In this document: positions 31,158 through 40,144 of the stretch, piece by piece | How the letters are laid out: each line of letters begins with the position of its first letter | How positions within the stretch are numbered: the first letter of the stretch is position 1 | Source: Kitasatospora kifunensis | Lineage (GTDB): Bacteria; Actinomycetota; Actinomycetes; Streptomycetales; Streptomycetaceae | Length of the DNA stretch: 64,000 nt | Assembly (NCBI RefSeq): GCF_014203855.1 | Contig: NZ_JACHJV010000001.1 | Coordinates: 7,254,001-7,318,000, forward strand | Direction: 5' to 3' | Notes under the pieces: generated by a model | Database searches by the model: none | Seen by the model: only the letters and a program-made list of their open reading frames with translations | What the model was told of the DNA's origin: nothing | Position numbers and translations under genes: made by a program

Positions 31158-32084
31158 CTATCTGAGTCGTGGGTCGCAGACATCCCGGACGGCGTCGCCG
31201 AGCACCATGAAGCTCAGCACGGTGGCCGACAGGAACAGCGCGGGAAACACCAACAAGTGCGGGAAGTCGAGGAAGTAGGCCTGCGCGGCGTTGAGTTCGA
31301 GCCCCCAGGAGAGCGCCGGATACTGCAGGCCGACCCCCAGGAAGTCCAGCGTCGCCTCGCCCGAGATGACGCTGCCGACGCCCAGCATCGCGACCACCAC
31401 GACGGGTGTCACGGCGTTGGGCAGGACATGACGGAGCATCAGTCGCGCCGAGCCGGCGCCGGTGGAGCGCGCGGCCTGCACGTAGTCGGCGTCCTTCACC
31501 CCGATCACCTGGGCACGCATCACCCGCGTCATGGTCGTCCAGCCGAGGACCACCAGCACCAGGGTCATGGCGCCGAGCCCGTGGTCGGGAAAGGCGACCA
31601 GTACGACGGTGGCGCCGAGCACGAACGGCAGGCCGAAGAAGACGTCGGCGGTCCGGGAGACCAGCGAGTCGACCCAGCCGCCGTAGAACCCGGCCAGCAG
31701 TCCGAGCAGGACCGACAGCGCCAGCGCCCCGGCCGTCACCGCGAGGCCGATGACCAGCGAGGGCCGGCTGCCGCGGACGGTCTGGGCGAGGTAGTCGCAG
31801 CCCTGCACATCGAACCCGAACGGGTGCGAAAGGCTCGGCCCGATCCGGGAGTCGGCCAGCTCGCAGCGGCCGGTGTCGTGCGTCAGCAGCGCGATGAAGG
31901 GGGCGGGGAAGGCGGCCATCAGCGTGACCAGCAGTAGCACCGCCGCGGCCGCCACGGCGCTGGGGCGCGCCGCGCCCGGCGGCAGGGTGCGGGCGCGTTC
32001 TCCGCGCGGCCGGGCGGGCGGTGGCGGTGGTGGTGGCGGCTGTGCGGCGTCGGGCCGCGCCGTCACCGGCTGGGGGCTAGTCAT
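31158..32084 (-). CDS. Peptide ABC transporter permease, OppC-like
   Basis: A 308-residue permease with a Pro-rich cytoplasmic N-terminus (about 35 residues, seven prolines in a row) and six predicted helices. The BPD_transp_1 EAA loop is DYVQAARSTGAGSARLMLRHV. It overlaps the OppB-like gene by 8 bp. It is the last gene of the dacB-opp operon; no ATPase gene follows, only the palindromic element. It would need an ATPase encoded elsewhere, such as the DppDF-like protein at 18514. Confidence 0.9.
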   Translation of the reverse strand: MTSPQPVTARPDAAQPPPPPPPPARPRGERARTLPPGAARPSAVAAAAVLLLVTLMAAFPAPFIALLTHDTGRCELADSRIGPSLSHPFGFDVQGCDYLAQTVRGSRPSLVIGLAVTAGALALSVLLGLLAGFYGGWVDSLVSRTADVFFGLPFVLGATVVLVAFPDHGLGAMTLVLVVLGWTTMTRVMRAQVIGVKDADYVQAARSTGAGSARLMLRHVLPNAVTPVVVVAMLGVGSVISGEATLDFLGVGLQYPALSWGLELNAAQAYFLDFPHLLVFPALFLSATVLSFMVLGDAVRDVCDPRLR

Positions 32085-33003
32085 GCCGGATCCTCGGGTC
32101 GAGTAGGCCGTACAGCAGGTCGACGGCCAGGTTGGCCAGGCAGAAGACCAGCACCAGCACGGTGGTGATGCCCACCACGGTGGGCCCCTCGCGCAGTTGG
32201 ATGGCCTGGAAGACCTGCTGGCCGATCCCGGGCAGGTTGAAGACGTACTCGGTGACCACCGCTCCCGCCAGCAGCGAGCCCAACTCGATGCCGAGGAAGG
32301 TGACCACCGGCACCAGCGAGTTGCGCAGCGCGTGCACGACCACCGTCCGGCGCCGGGACAGGCCCTTGGCGGTCGCGGTGCGCACGTAGTCGGCGCTCAG
32401 GCTCTCCAGGACCGAGGAGCGGGTGAGCCGGGCCACGTAGCCGGCCCCGAAGCTGGCCAGCACCAGGCCTGGCAGCAGGTAGGCGGTCGGCCAGCCGGCC
32501 TCCGCGCCGGCCACCGGGAACCAGCCCAGCCTCACCCCGAGCACCAGTTGGGCCAGGTAGCCGAGGATGTAGACCGGCACGGCGGAGGCCAGCGTGGTGC
32601 CGCCCAGCACCGCGCGGTCGGCCCAGCGGCCGCGGCGCAGCGCGGCCCAGACGCCGAGCCCGATGCCCAGCACGGTCTCCAGGAACCAGGCGGTCAGGCC
32701 CAGGCGCAGGGTCACCAGCCAGTGCCCGGCCAGCGCGTTCGCCACCGGTTCGCCGGTGAAGGTGCGCCCGAGGTCGCCGCTGAGCAGGCCGCGCAGGTAG
32801 CGGGCGTACTGCACGAAGAGCGGGTCGTCGAGGTGGTAGCGCCGATGCAGCTCGGCCACGACGGAGGGCGGCACCGGGCGGTCCCCGGCCAGCGCCTGGA
32901 TCGGGTCGCCGGGCAGCACGAAGACGAGCGTGTGGATCAGGAAGGTGGTGGCCAGCAGGACGGGGACGGCGTAGAGCAGGCGGCGGAGGAGGTATCGGCC
33001 CAT
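32077..33003 (-). CDS. Peptide ABC transporter permease, OppB-like
   Basis: A 308-residue permease beginning MGRYLLRRLLYAVPVLLATT, the usual OppB first helix; this fixes ATG 33003 rather than the longer open frame. The EAA loop is DYVRTATAKGLSRRRTVVVHA. It follows the binding-protein gene by 50 bp and forms the membrane channel with the OppC-like protein. Confidence 0.92.
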   Translation of the reverse strand: MGRYLLRRLLYAVPVLLATTFLIHTLVFVLPGDPIQALAGDRPVPPSVVAELHRRYHLDDPLFVQYARYLRGLLSGDLGRTFTGEPVANALAGHWLVTLRLGLTAWFLETVLGIGLGVWAALRRGRWADRAVLGGTTLASAVPVYILGYLAQLVLGVRLGWFPVAGAEAGWPTAYLLPGLVLASFGAGYVARLTRSSVLESLSADYVRTATAKGLSRRRTVVVHALRNSLVPVVTFLGIELGSLLAGAVVTEYVFNLPGIGQQVFQAIQLREGPTVVGITTVLVLVFCLANLAVDLLYGLLDPRIRHD

Positions 33004-33053
33004 CGGGCAGGCCCCTTGGGGATCGGAGGGGTACGGGCGGGTTCGGGGGATCG

Positions 33054-34676
33054 TCAGTGCCGCACGGTCACCTGCTCCAGGTGCAGGCCCGCCACGTACG
33101 GGTCGAACAGGACGTTGCCCACCCGGCCGCTCCAGGCACTCTGGTCCTGCCAGTTCCACAGCGGGATCAGTGGCAGTTGCTGGAGCGCGAGGTCCTCCGC
33201 CTGCTGGTAGTAGGAGATGCCCGCTTCGGCGGTCGGGGCCGCGTCGCCGCGGGCGAGCAGGGAGTCGAAGTCGGGGCTGCTCCAGCCGGGGCGGTTGCCG
33301 CGGCCGAGCAGACCGGCCAGGTAGTCCTGCTCGCTCGGGTAGTCGGCGACCCAGTTCTGCCGGTAAGGGCCGGTGGCCTTGCGGTTGTTGAGGATCGGGG
33401 TGAGGTCGGCGCCGGGCATGGTGCGGAACGCGATGTCCCGGATGCCGAGGTTCTGGCGCAGCTCATTGGCCACCGCGGTCATCCACTGCAGGTAGCTGGG
33501 ATCGGAGTTGGCGAAGTACAGCTCCAACCGCCCGCTGAAGCCGCCCGCCTGCTGGAGCAACTCCCGTGCCTTGTCCGGCTGGTAGTCGCAGGCCTCGCCG
33601 CAGGCGCCGGCCCGGTGGCCGGGGATGGTGGCGGCGACCAGCGAGTCGGCCGGGATGAACACCTCGTTGTAGATGGCCCGGGTGATGCCCTTGCGGTCGA
33701 TCGCCATCGACAGTGCGCGGCGCACCTCGGGCTTTGCGTAGCGCGGGTCCCACAGCGGCAGCCCGAGGTAGTCCATGGTGCCGCTGGGGCGCACCGCGTA
33801 GTGGTGGCCGAAGGTGCGCCTGGCCTCGTAGGCCCGGGCGGCGGGCACGTTGGTGACGAAGTCGACGTGGCCGGCGCTCAGTTCGGTGTAGGCGGTGTCG
33901 GTGCTGGTGAAGATCCTGAAGTGGACGGCGTCGGCCATCGGTGGGCGCGGGCCGGTGTAGGAGGCGGCCCGGCGCAGGTCGATCCGCTGGTTGTGCTGCC
34001 AGCCGCCCGCCATCTCGAACGGGCCGTTGCCGACCGGGTGCAGGTCGAAGCCGTCCGGATCGCTGAAGGCCGCCTGCGGCAGTGGCGCGAAGGCGGGGAA
34101 GGCGAGCAGCATCGGGAACTGGCTGAACGGGGCCTTGAGGGTGACCCGCAGGGTGGTGTCGTCGAGCACCGTCAGGCCGGTCAGGTGCCGGGTCGCGGGT
34201 TGGCGGCCGTCGGTCGGGTTGAGCTGGTCGTAGCCGTCGATCTGGGCGAAGTAGGCGTTGGCGCCCCAGCCGTCGGGGCCGTAGGCGGCGGCCTCCCAGG
34301 CGGCGGCGAAGCTGTGGGCGGTGACCCGCTCGCCGTTGTGGAAGACGGCGTCGGGGCGCAGGTTGAGGGTCCAGACCCGCTGGTCGCTGCTGGTCACCGA
34401 GCGGGCCGCCAGTGGGACGGGGTGGCCGTCGTGCGGGTCCAGGGCGAGCGGGGTGTCGAACAGGCCCTCGAGGACCTGCAGCGCGTAGCTGCTGGTGGTG
34501 CGCCCTGGGGTCAGGTGGTCGGGCTCGGTGAGCGCGACGGAGTATGCGCCGCCCGGGACGGCGGGGATCGGACGGTCGTCGTCGGCGCTGCCGCGTGCGC
34601 AGCCGGTGACGGTCGCGGCGAGCAGCGCGAGCGTGGCGAGCGCCGCACCGAGGGTGAGCTGACGCCGCGTCAGCAT
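33054..34676 (-). CDS. Peptide ABC transporter substrate-binding lipoprotein, family 5
   Basis: A 540-residue solute-binding protein. The signal peptide ends in lipobox VTGC (Cys26). The family landmark is seen in RPDAVFHNGERVTAHSFAAA, and the fold continues to the C-terminus. Its start overlaps the stop of the DD-carboxypeptidase gene by 7 bp, so the two are translationally coupled. This suggests that it binds peptides related to the enzyme's action, perhaps cell-wall peptides, but peptide specificity cannot be read from sequence. Confidence 0.92.
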   Translation of the reverse strand: MLTRRQLTLGAALATLALLAATVTGCARGSADDDRPIPAVPGGAYSVALTEPDHLTPGRTTSSYALQVLEGLFDTPLALDPHDGHPVPLAARSVTSSDQRVWTLNLRPDAVFHNGERVTAHSFAAAWEAAAYGPDGWGANAYFAQIDGYDQLNPTDGRQPATRHLTGLTVLDDTTLRVTLKAPFSQFPMLLAFPAFAPLPQAAFSDPDGFDLHPVGNGPFEMAGGWQHNQRIDLRRAASYTGPRPPMADAVHFRIFTSTDTAYTELSAGHVDFVTNVPAARAYEARRTFGHHYAVRPSGTMDYLGLPLWDPRYAKPEVRRALSMAIDRKGITRAIYNEVFIPADSLVAATIPGHRAGACGEACDYQPDKARELLQQAGGFSGRLELYFANSDPSYLQWMTAVANELRQNLGIRDIAFRTMPGADLTPILNNRKATGPYRQNWVADYPSEQDYLAGLLGRGNRPGWSSPDFDSLLARGDAAPTAEAGISYYQQAEDLALQQLPLIPLWNWQDQSAWSGRVGNVLFDPYVAGLHLEQVTVRH

Positions 34677-36301
34677 GCCTGGGTCGCTGTGCAGGTGGCT
34701 TCCCAGTCGTGGCCGCCACGGGGGCGCTCAGGGGTGTTCGGCTCAAGGGCGTTCGGCTCAAGGGTGCTTGGCGCCGCTTGGCGGGCCGGGGTCCCGCCGG
34801 CGAGTTGGACGACGAAGGCGTCGAGCGCCGAACGCGGGCTCTGTCCGGTGAAGTTGTTGAACAGCACGGCGAAGGCGAGGGGGTGTCCGTCGGCCTGGTC
34901 CAGATAGCCGGCCAGTGCCTCCACGCCCGTCATCGACCCGGTCTTCGCGTGCACCCGCCCCTGGGCCGCGGTGTCGCGCAGCCGGTTGCTCAGGGTGCCG
35001 CCGACCATCCGACGCGGGTCACCGGCCACCGGCAACGCGTCGTACCAGGCAGTGAACCAGGGCTGGCTACGGGCGAACTGCAGGAGGGAGACGAGACCTT
35101 GAGTGGTCATCAGATCCTGCCGGGACAACCCCGAGCCGTCGACCTGGCGGGCGGTGGTGACCGCCAGACCGGCACGGCGCTCGAACTCCCTCAGCCGGTC
35201 GAGTCCTGCGGCCCAGCTGCCCGAGCCGGACCGCACCCTACCGATCTCCTTGACCAGGTGCTCGGCGATGCCGTTGTTGCTCAGCTTGAGGAACGGCGGC
35301 AGCAGTGCGGTGAGCGGCTCCGAGTCGTGGGTGGCCAGCACGGCCGCGCCCGTGGGTGCCTGACCCTGACGCACCCCGCCGCGCACCGTGACGCCGTGCC
35401 GGGCCAGGGCTGCCGCGAAGACGGTCGCGGTGAGCTGGGCCGGGTCGGCCACGGCGACCCACTCCTCGGTCGGCCCCGCGTCCGTCGGCAGGCTGCCGGA
35501 GAGCACGATCTCGTTGCCGCCCGGGTGTCGGTCCGCCTCGGCCGTCAACTCGCCGCCCGGCGCACCGGTGTCCACCCGCCCGCTGATCCGCACCGGCGCC
35601 TCGGCCGGGGTGAGCCGCACCGTCGCGGGGTGCCCGGGCGCCTCGGCCGGGGTCAGGGTGAGGCGTACCGAGCCGACGTCGTCGTCACCGTCGGTGGTGA
35701 GGGTGAGCGCGGAGATCTCCGGGCTGTAGTAGGCGCCCTGGTCGTCCCAGGCCCAGCCGGCGCCCAGTGGCACGTCGTCGTAGCGCGAGGCGTCGGCCAG
35801 TACGCTCCCCGACACCTCCCGGATCCCGGTCGCGGCGACCTGCCCGGCCAGCGTCTCCAGGTCGGCCGGCAGCAGGCTGGGGTCGCCGCCGCCGCGCAGC
35901 ACCAGGTCGCCGGCGAGGGCGGCGCCGGTGCGCGGGCCCGTGGCGAGCACCGTGGTGCTGAAACGGTGGTCCGGGCCGAGCAGGTCGAGGGCGGCCGCCG
36001 CCGTCACGGTCTTCAGGGTGGAGGCCGGGAGCAGCAGCGCGTCGGGGGAGTGCTGGTAGCGGACCTCGCCGGTCGCGGCGTCGGTGACCAGCGCGGAGAC
36101 CGCAGCGCCGGCCAGGCGCGGGTCGGCGAGCAGGCGGTCGAGCGCGGCGGTGGCGAGTGGGGGGTTGCCGGCTCGGGCGCCGGTGGGCGCCGGGCTGGTG
36201 GGTGGGGCCGATCGGGGGGCCGGCCCTGACCCGGTCAGCAGCAGGGCGACCAGCACGGCGGCAAGCGGCGTGGTTGGTGCCGCGAGCGGGATGCGACGCA
36301 C
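34670..36301 (-). CDS. dacB: D-alanyl-D-alanine carboxypeptidase/endopeptidase, PBP4 (DacB) family S13
   Basis: A 543-residue class C penicillin-binding protein that would trim or cut peptidoglycan peptides outside the membrane. The three active-site motifs are SxxK at Ser94-Lys97 (PASTLKT), SxN as LSNNG, and KTG as HAKTGSMTG. The N-terminal ~25 residues are a signal sequence. The large insert between SxxK and SxN that is usual for S13 enzymes is present (residues ~130-330). It is the first gene of an operon with a peptide importer (oppA-B-C), an uncommon pairing that points to peptidoglycan peptide recovery. Confidence 0.93.
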   Translation of the reverse strand: MRRIPLAAPTTPLAAVLVALLLTGSGPAPRSAPPTSPAPTGARAGNPPLATAALDRLLADPRLAGAAVSALVTDAATGEVRYQHSPDALLLPASTLKTVTAAAALDLLGPDHRFSTTVLATGPRTGAALAGDLVLRGGGDPSLLPADLETLAGQVAATGIREVSGSVLADASRYDDVPLGAGWAWDDQGAYYSPEISALTLTTDGDDDVGSVRLTLTPAEAPGHPATVRLTPAEAPVRISGRVDTGAPGGELTAEADRHPGGNEIVLSGSLPTDAGPTEEWVAVADPAQLTATVFAAALARHGVTVRGGVRQGQAPTGAAVLATHDSEPLTALLPPFLKLSNNGIAEHLVKEIGRVRSGSGSWAAGLDRLREFERRAGLAVTTARQVDGSGLSRQDLMTTQGLVSLLQFARSQPWFTAWYDALPVAGDPRRMVGGTLSNRLRDTAAQGRVHAKTGSMTGVEALAGYLDQADGHPLAFAVLFNNFTGQSPRSALDAFVVQLAGGTPARQAAPSTLEPNALEPNTPERPRGGHDWEATCTATQAC

Positions 36302-36510
36302 TGCGCCTCCAGGGGGCGGGCGGGCTGAGGGAGGGGTGGCCGGGCCCGACTCGCCACTCGCGACTCGGCCGAGCTACGGCCAACCACCCCACCTTCGCGC
36401 CGACCGCCCCCATCGACCGGTGATGACACGCGTGCGCCCGGAAATCGCCCGCACGGCGCACAGCATGACTGACCATCAGATACCCTGGCGCCGCGCGTTC
36501 GGCTCCCGGG

Positions 36511-37143
36511 TCAGTCGGCCCCCTCGGATCGACGGGGCGCCGTCGCCGCGCGGCGACGTGACCGGGAGCCGCCGCGCCTGCCCGCCGTCCCGCGGGCTTC
36601 CGGGCGGGTTCCCAGGCGGGCTCCGCGGCGGGTTTCGCGGCGGGTTCCTCGGCGGTCGAGGATGCTGCGGACCACGATGACGAGCAGGGCGGCGAGCAGC
36701 GCGGCCGCCATCACCGGGAAGGCGTTGACCAGCCAGCGCGCGGCACCGGTTGCCAGGGCGCTGCCGTGGTAGGCGTCGTGGTGCGCCAGGTACTGGCTCC
36801 CCGACGTCACCGCGAGCACGGTGACGGGCGCGCTGGTGGTCACCCACCACCAGCCCGCCCTGCTGCTCAACGCGGCCGCCAGCGCCGCGCCGAGTACCGC
36901 GCAGACGGCGAAGACCGGGCCGAGCCCGGAGCCGGTCAGCTCGTCGAACGCCGCACCGCACACGGGCAGACCGAGGGCGGGCAGCACGCTGGGTATGGAA
37001 GCCGCCTTCGCGCCGGACCGGCCGCCAACGCGGGAGCTGGGCCCGGTACCTCCACTGAACTCGGCCTCGGGTGGGACGGATTGACGAGACTTCCCGCGCG
37101 GTGCGCGCCGGGACGGCCGCGGCGGCCCGCCGACGGCGGCCAC
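36511..37143 (-). CDS. DUF6542 membrane protein
   Basis: A 210-residue protein with about four hydrophobic segments between residues 40 and 140 (for example LGPVFAVCAVLGAALAAAL), matching the actinomycete DUF6542 domain, and a very basic Arg/Gly/Thr-rich tail encoded by repeats of about 12 bp. GTG 37143 is chosen because it lies 4 nt after the stop of the LytR-CpsA-Psr gene; the frame is open further up but overlaps that gene. It is the third gene of the sigma-LCP-DUF6542 group. Function unknown. Confidence 0.75.
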   Translation of the reverse strand: MAAVGGPPRPSRRAPRGKSRQSVPPEAEFSGGTGPSSRVGGRSGAKAASIPSVLPALGLPVCGAAFDELTGSGLGPVFAVCAVLGAALAAALSSRAGWWWVTTSAPVTVLAVTSGSQYLAHHDAYHGSALATGAARWLVNAFPVMAAALLAALLVIVVRSILDRRGTRRETRRGARLGTRPEARGTAGRRGGSRSRRRAATAPRRSEGAD

Positions 37144-37147
37144 GCGA

Positions 37148-38482
37148 TCAGTCCACGCAGGCGAGGGAGCCCGCCTGCGGCGTCGTGTCGGCCTGGCCCG
37201 TGGGGGCACCGGTGCCCCCACCTCCGCCCGGGTCTGTTGGTCCAGCGCCTGCCGCCGCCTGTTGCGGGGTGAACAGCGTCTGCACCAGGGCCTTCGCCTT
37301 GGCCGGATCGACCAGATTGACCTCCATGCCCTTGGTGGTCTCGTACCCGTCGATCGGCAGCGTGCTGTAACGCACCTCCCCGCCGGTCAGGTTGGGAACC
37401 TGCCGCAGGAAGTCCAGCACGCTCCACCGGTCGTCGATCACCACGTCCTTCTGCACCGCCCCGAGGAGCCCCTGGAGCTTGCCCAGATCGGCGAGGACAC
37501 CGGCCTTCGCCAGCTTGGTGCGGACGGCTGCCAGGAAGGCCTGCTGACGCTTGATCCGGTCCAGGTCGCCGTTCGGCAGGTTGTGCCGTTGGCGGACGAA
37601 GGCGAGCGCGTCCGCCGCGTTCAGACTGCTGACCCCGGCCGGGAAGTCGGCGCCCGAGCCTGCTCCCTGGCGCACCGGGTCCGAGACGGCGTGCTTGAGG
37701 CAGACCTGCACCGGGCCGATCGTCTGGGCGATGTCGTAGAAGCTCGCCAGGTCGACCTCGGCGAAGTGGTCGATCTGGACGCCCAGCAGGTTCTGCACGG
37801 TGGCCAGGGTGGCGGCTCGTCCGGCCTCGCGGCCCTGCTGCTCCAGCTGGCTCGCGGACAGCCCGCGACCCGCCAGCTTCGCCTGGGTGGCGGCCATCGC
37901 CATGCCGTAGGTGAACGAGATCTTGTCCATCGGGCCGGCCGCGGCGCCGTTCGTGCCGTCCACGCCGTACGTCTGGACGTAGTCGTCGCGCGGGATGGAC
38001 ACCCCGCTGACCTGGCCCCCGTCGGCCGGGATGTGCAGCAGGAGCAAGGTGTCGGTGTTGTAGCCGCCGTCCGCGCTGCTGCCGGCCCGCAGCTGGTCCC
38101 GGACGAACTGCTCGGGCAGCTCGTTGCCGGCCAGGTCCTTTCGGCTGTCCAGGCCGATCAGCAGCACGTTGACGGCCTTGTCGAGCCGCGCGGGCGTCGT
38201 CTGTGAACTCTGCGGCGAGCTCTGCGCGGCCAGGTCCAGCGCCCGCGAGGTGGTGATCGGCGGGTTGCTGAGCCCGTTCACCACCATCGCGCCGGCGGTG
38301 CTCAGAGCCAGCGCCGCGACCGCGCCGGCCAGCGCGGTCCGCCGGCGGCGCCGGGCCCGGCCGCGTTCCAGGCCGCCGGCGACCAGCTGCGCGGTAGGGA
38401 CGGGGACTCCGTCGGCCGCGCGTTTGAAGATCTCGACCAGCTCGTCTGCGGACGCCGGATCCGGCGTCGGCTCGGTGGGCAT
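37148..38482 (-). CDS. LytR-CpsA-Psr (LCP) family protein
   Basis: A 444-residue membrane-anchored enzyme of the family that joins secondary wall polymers (teichoic acids, arabinogalactan, glycans) to peptidoglycan. One membrane helix lies near residues 50-68. The LCP domain follows, with VNVLLIGLDSR, the conserved SIPRDDYV and the RQRHNLPNGDLDRIKRQQAF arginine-rich segment. The N-terminal 45 residues are cytoplasmic and resemble those of proteins paired with ECF sigma factors (ADELVEIFKRAADGVPVP), suggesting control by the sigma factor at 38615. Confidence 0.93.
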   Translation of the reverse strand: MPTEPTPDPASADELVEIFKRAADGVPVPTAQLVAGGLERGRARRRRRTALAGAVAALALSTAGAMVVNGLSNPPITTSRALDLAAQSSPQSSQTTPARLDKAVNVLLIGLDSRKDLAGNELPEQFVRDQLRAGSSADGGYNTDTLLLLHIPADGGQVSGVSIPRDDYVQTYGVDGTNGAAAGPMDKISFTYGMAMAATQAKLAGRGLSASQLEQQGREAGRAATLATVQNLLGVQIDHFAEVDLASFYDIAQTIGPVQVCLKHAVSDPVRQGAGSGADFPAGVSSLNAADALAFVRQRHNLPNGDLDRIKRQQAFLAAVRTKLAKAGVLADLGKLQGLLGAVQKDVVIDDRWSVLDFLRQVPNLTGGEVRYSTLPIDGYETTKGMEVNLVDPAKAKALVQTLFTPQQAAAGAGPTDPGGGGGTGAPTGQADTTPQAGSLACVD

Positions 38483-38614
38483 GTGCGATCACTTTCTCTC
38501 TGGGGCCGTGGGGCCGTGGGGGCGTGGTTCGGGGCCGGGGTGCCGCCGCACAGTGCGGGGGAGTGTGGGGAGCGGGGGAGTGCGGGGAGTGCGGGGAAGT
38601 CCACGCGTGGTGCG

Positions 38615-39178
38615 TCAGCGGGCGGCGAGCTCGGGCAGCGAGTCGCCCAGCAGCGCGCGCAGGCGGACCAGTGCCCGGCTGCTGCGCACCCGTACCGCTC
38701 CCGAGCTGGCCCGCAGGATCTCCGCGGTCTCCTCGACGCTGCGGTCCTCCCAGTACCGCAGCACCAGCACCGCCCGGTCGGTGGGCGGGAGTTGGGCGAG
38801 CGCGTCGAGCAGCGCCAGCCGCAGCGTGGGGTCGCCCTCCTCACCCGCCAACTCGGGGAACTGGTGGGTGGGCCACTCGGTGCTGCTGCGCCGCCGCCGG
38901 TGCGACAGGAACGTGCGGACCAGCACCGCCTGTGCGTAGGCGGCCGGATTGTCGATCTGTCCGCGCCGCCCGCGCCACGAGGTGCGGTGCCAGAGCGCGT
39001 ACATCCGGCCGAGGGTCTCCTGCAGCAGGTCCTCGGCGAGGTGGGTGTCGCCGCCGGTGAGGAAGTAGGCGGAGCGGTAGAGCTGCCCGGTGCGCCCGGT
39101 CGCGAACTCCAGAAACCCGGCGTCAGCGGCCTCCCGCGCACTGCTGCTCTTGCCCAGCGCCACTCCCCGTACCCCCAC
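38615..39178 (-). CDS. ECF RNA polymerase sigma factor (SigE-like SACE subgroup)
   Basis: A 187-residue sigma factor with region 2 (TGGDTHLAEDLLQETLGRMY, with the following HRTSWRG) and region 4 (LPPTDRAVLVLRYWEDRSVEETAEIL split at the helix-turn-helix). The downstream LCP gene, 132 bp away on the same strand, has an N-terminal cytoplasmic segment of the kind that can act as anti-sigma. Between them lies a G-rich repetitive stretch. A role in envelope upkeep is likely. Confidence 0.9.
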   Translation of the reverse strand: MGVRGVALGKSSSAREAADAGFLEFATGRTGQLYRSAYFLTGGDTHLAEDLLQETLGRMYALWHRTSWRGRRGQIDNPAAYAQAVLVRTFLSHRRRRSSTEWPTHQFPELAGEEGDPTLRLALLDALAQLPPTDRAVLVLRYWEDRSVEETAEILRASSGAVRVRSSRALVRLRALLGDSLPELAAR

Positions 39179-39389
39179 GTTTTCCCTGCATCACTGATGT
39201 ACCGCTCTATGACGTGTCGAGGTGGGGGTGGTGTTACACCCGCTCAGCAAAATCTTTCGGCGGTTGATCCGAACCTTGCCGGGTACGGGACCTGTGACGG
39301 CACGGGGCCCGTGCCCGGGAGCGCTCTCGCCCGACGCAGCCAGGCCGCCAGACCGCCAGACCGCCAGGCACCAGTGGGAGGAGCACCCG

Positions 39390-40079
39390 ATGGAGCCGAC
39401 CGCAGCGGTTCTCTTCGACCTGGACGGCACCCTGGTGGACGGCCGCTACCTGCACACCGTCTGCTGGTGGCAGGCGCTGGCCCAGTACGGACACCGAGTG
39501 CCGATGGCACGGGTGCACGCCGCGCTCGGGATGAGCGTCGAGCAGCTGCTCGACGAGGTGCTCGGGCCGGGACGCCGACCTGGCGAGGACGATCCGATCA
39601 CCGCCGCCCACACCGCGTTGCACGCCCAGTACTGGCCGGCCTTGCGTCCCTTCGAGGCGGCCGGCCCGCTGCTGCGCGAATGCGCGGCGCGCGGCTGGCA
39701 GGTGGTGCTGCTCGGCCCGGCCGCCGCCCGTGAGCTGGCCGTGCTGCGCCGGGCGCTGGCCGCCGACGACCTGCCCGTGGGCGATGACCTGCTCGTGGCC
39801 GCCGGGCCGCCAGGGCCCGAGCGGTTGCGAGCCGCGCTGGCGCTGGTCGACGCCGCGGCCGAGCACTCGGTGCTGGTCGCCGACACCGTCTGGCAGGTGC
39901 GGGCGGCCGAGCGGATCGGGCTGCCCTGCATCGCGGTCAGGACCAGCGGCATCGCGGACGAGGAGCTGCGGGTGGCCGGCGCCGTCGAGGTGCACCAGGA
40001 CCTCGGCGCGCTGCTGGCCCAGCTGAACGACAGTCTGCTGGCCCGCCCACGGGTGTTCGGGAAGGTTCCGGGCAGGTGA
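39390..40079 (+). CDS. HAD-superfamily phosphatase
   Basis: A 229-residue haloacid-dehalogenase hydrolase of the beta-phosphoglucomutase/phosphatase group. Motif I is FDLDGTLVDG with nucleophile Asp10 and acid/base Asp12; the four-helix cap follows (about 20-85). The downstream motifs are less sharp: VLVADTVWQVRAA stands where DDSP or DxxxD is expected. ATG 39390 follows GGGAGGAG. It stands alone; substrate unknown. Confidence 0.88.
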   Translation: MEPTAAVLFDLDGTLVDGRYLHTVCWWQALAQYGHRVPMARVHAALGMSVEQLLDEVLGPGRRPGEDDPITAAHTALHAQYWPALRPFEAAGPLLRECAARGWQVVLLGPAAARELAVLRRALAADDLPVGDDLLVAAGPPGPERLRAALALVDAAAEHSVLVADTVWQVRAAERIGLPCIAVRTSGIADEELRVAGAVEVHQDLGALLAQLNDSLLARPRVFGKVPGR

Positions 40080-40144
40080 GGCGGTGACCGTGATGAACCG
40101 GTCGGGCTGAACCGCCATCAGCGGCGGGTGGTCCGCGAGTCCCG

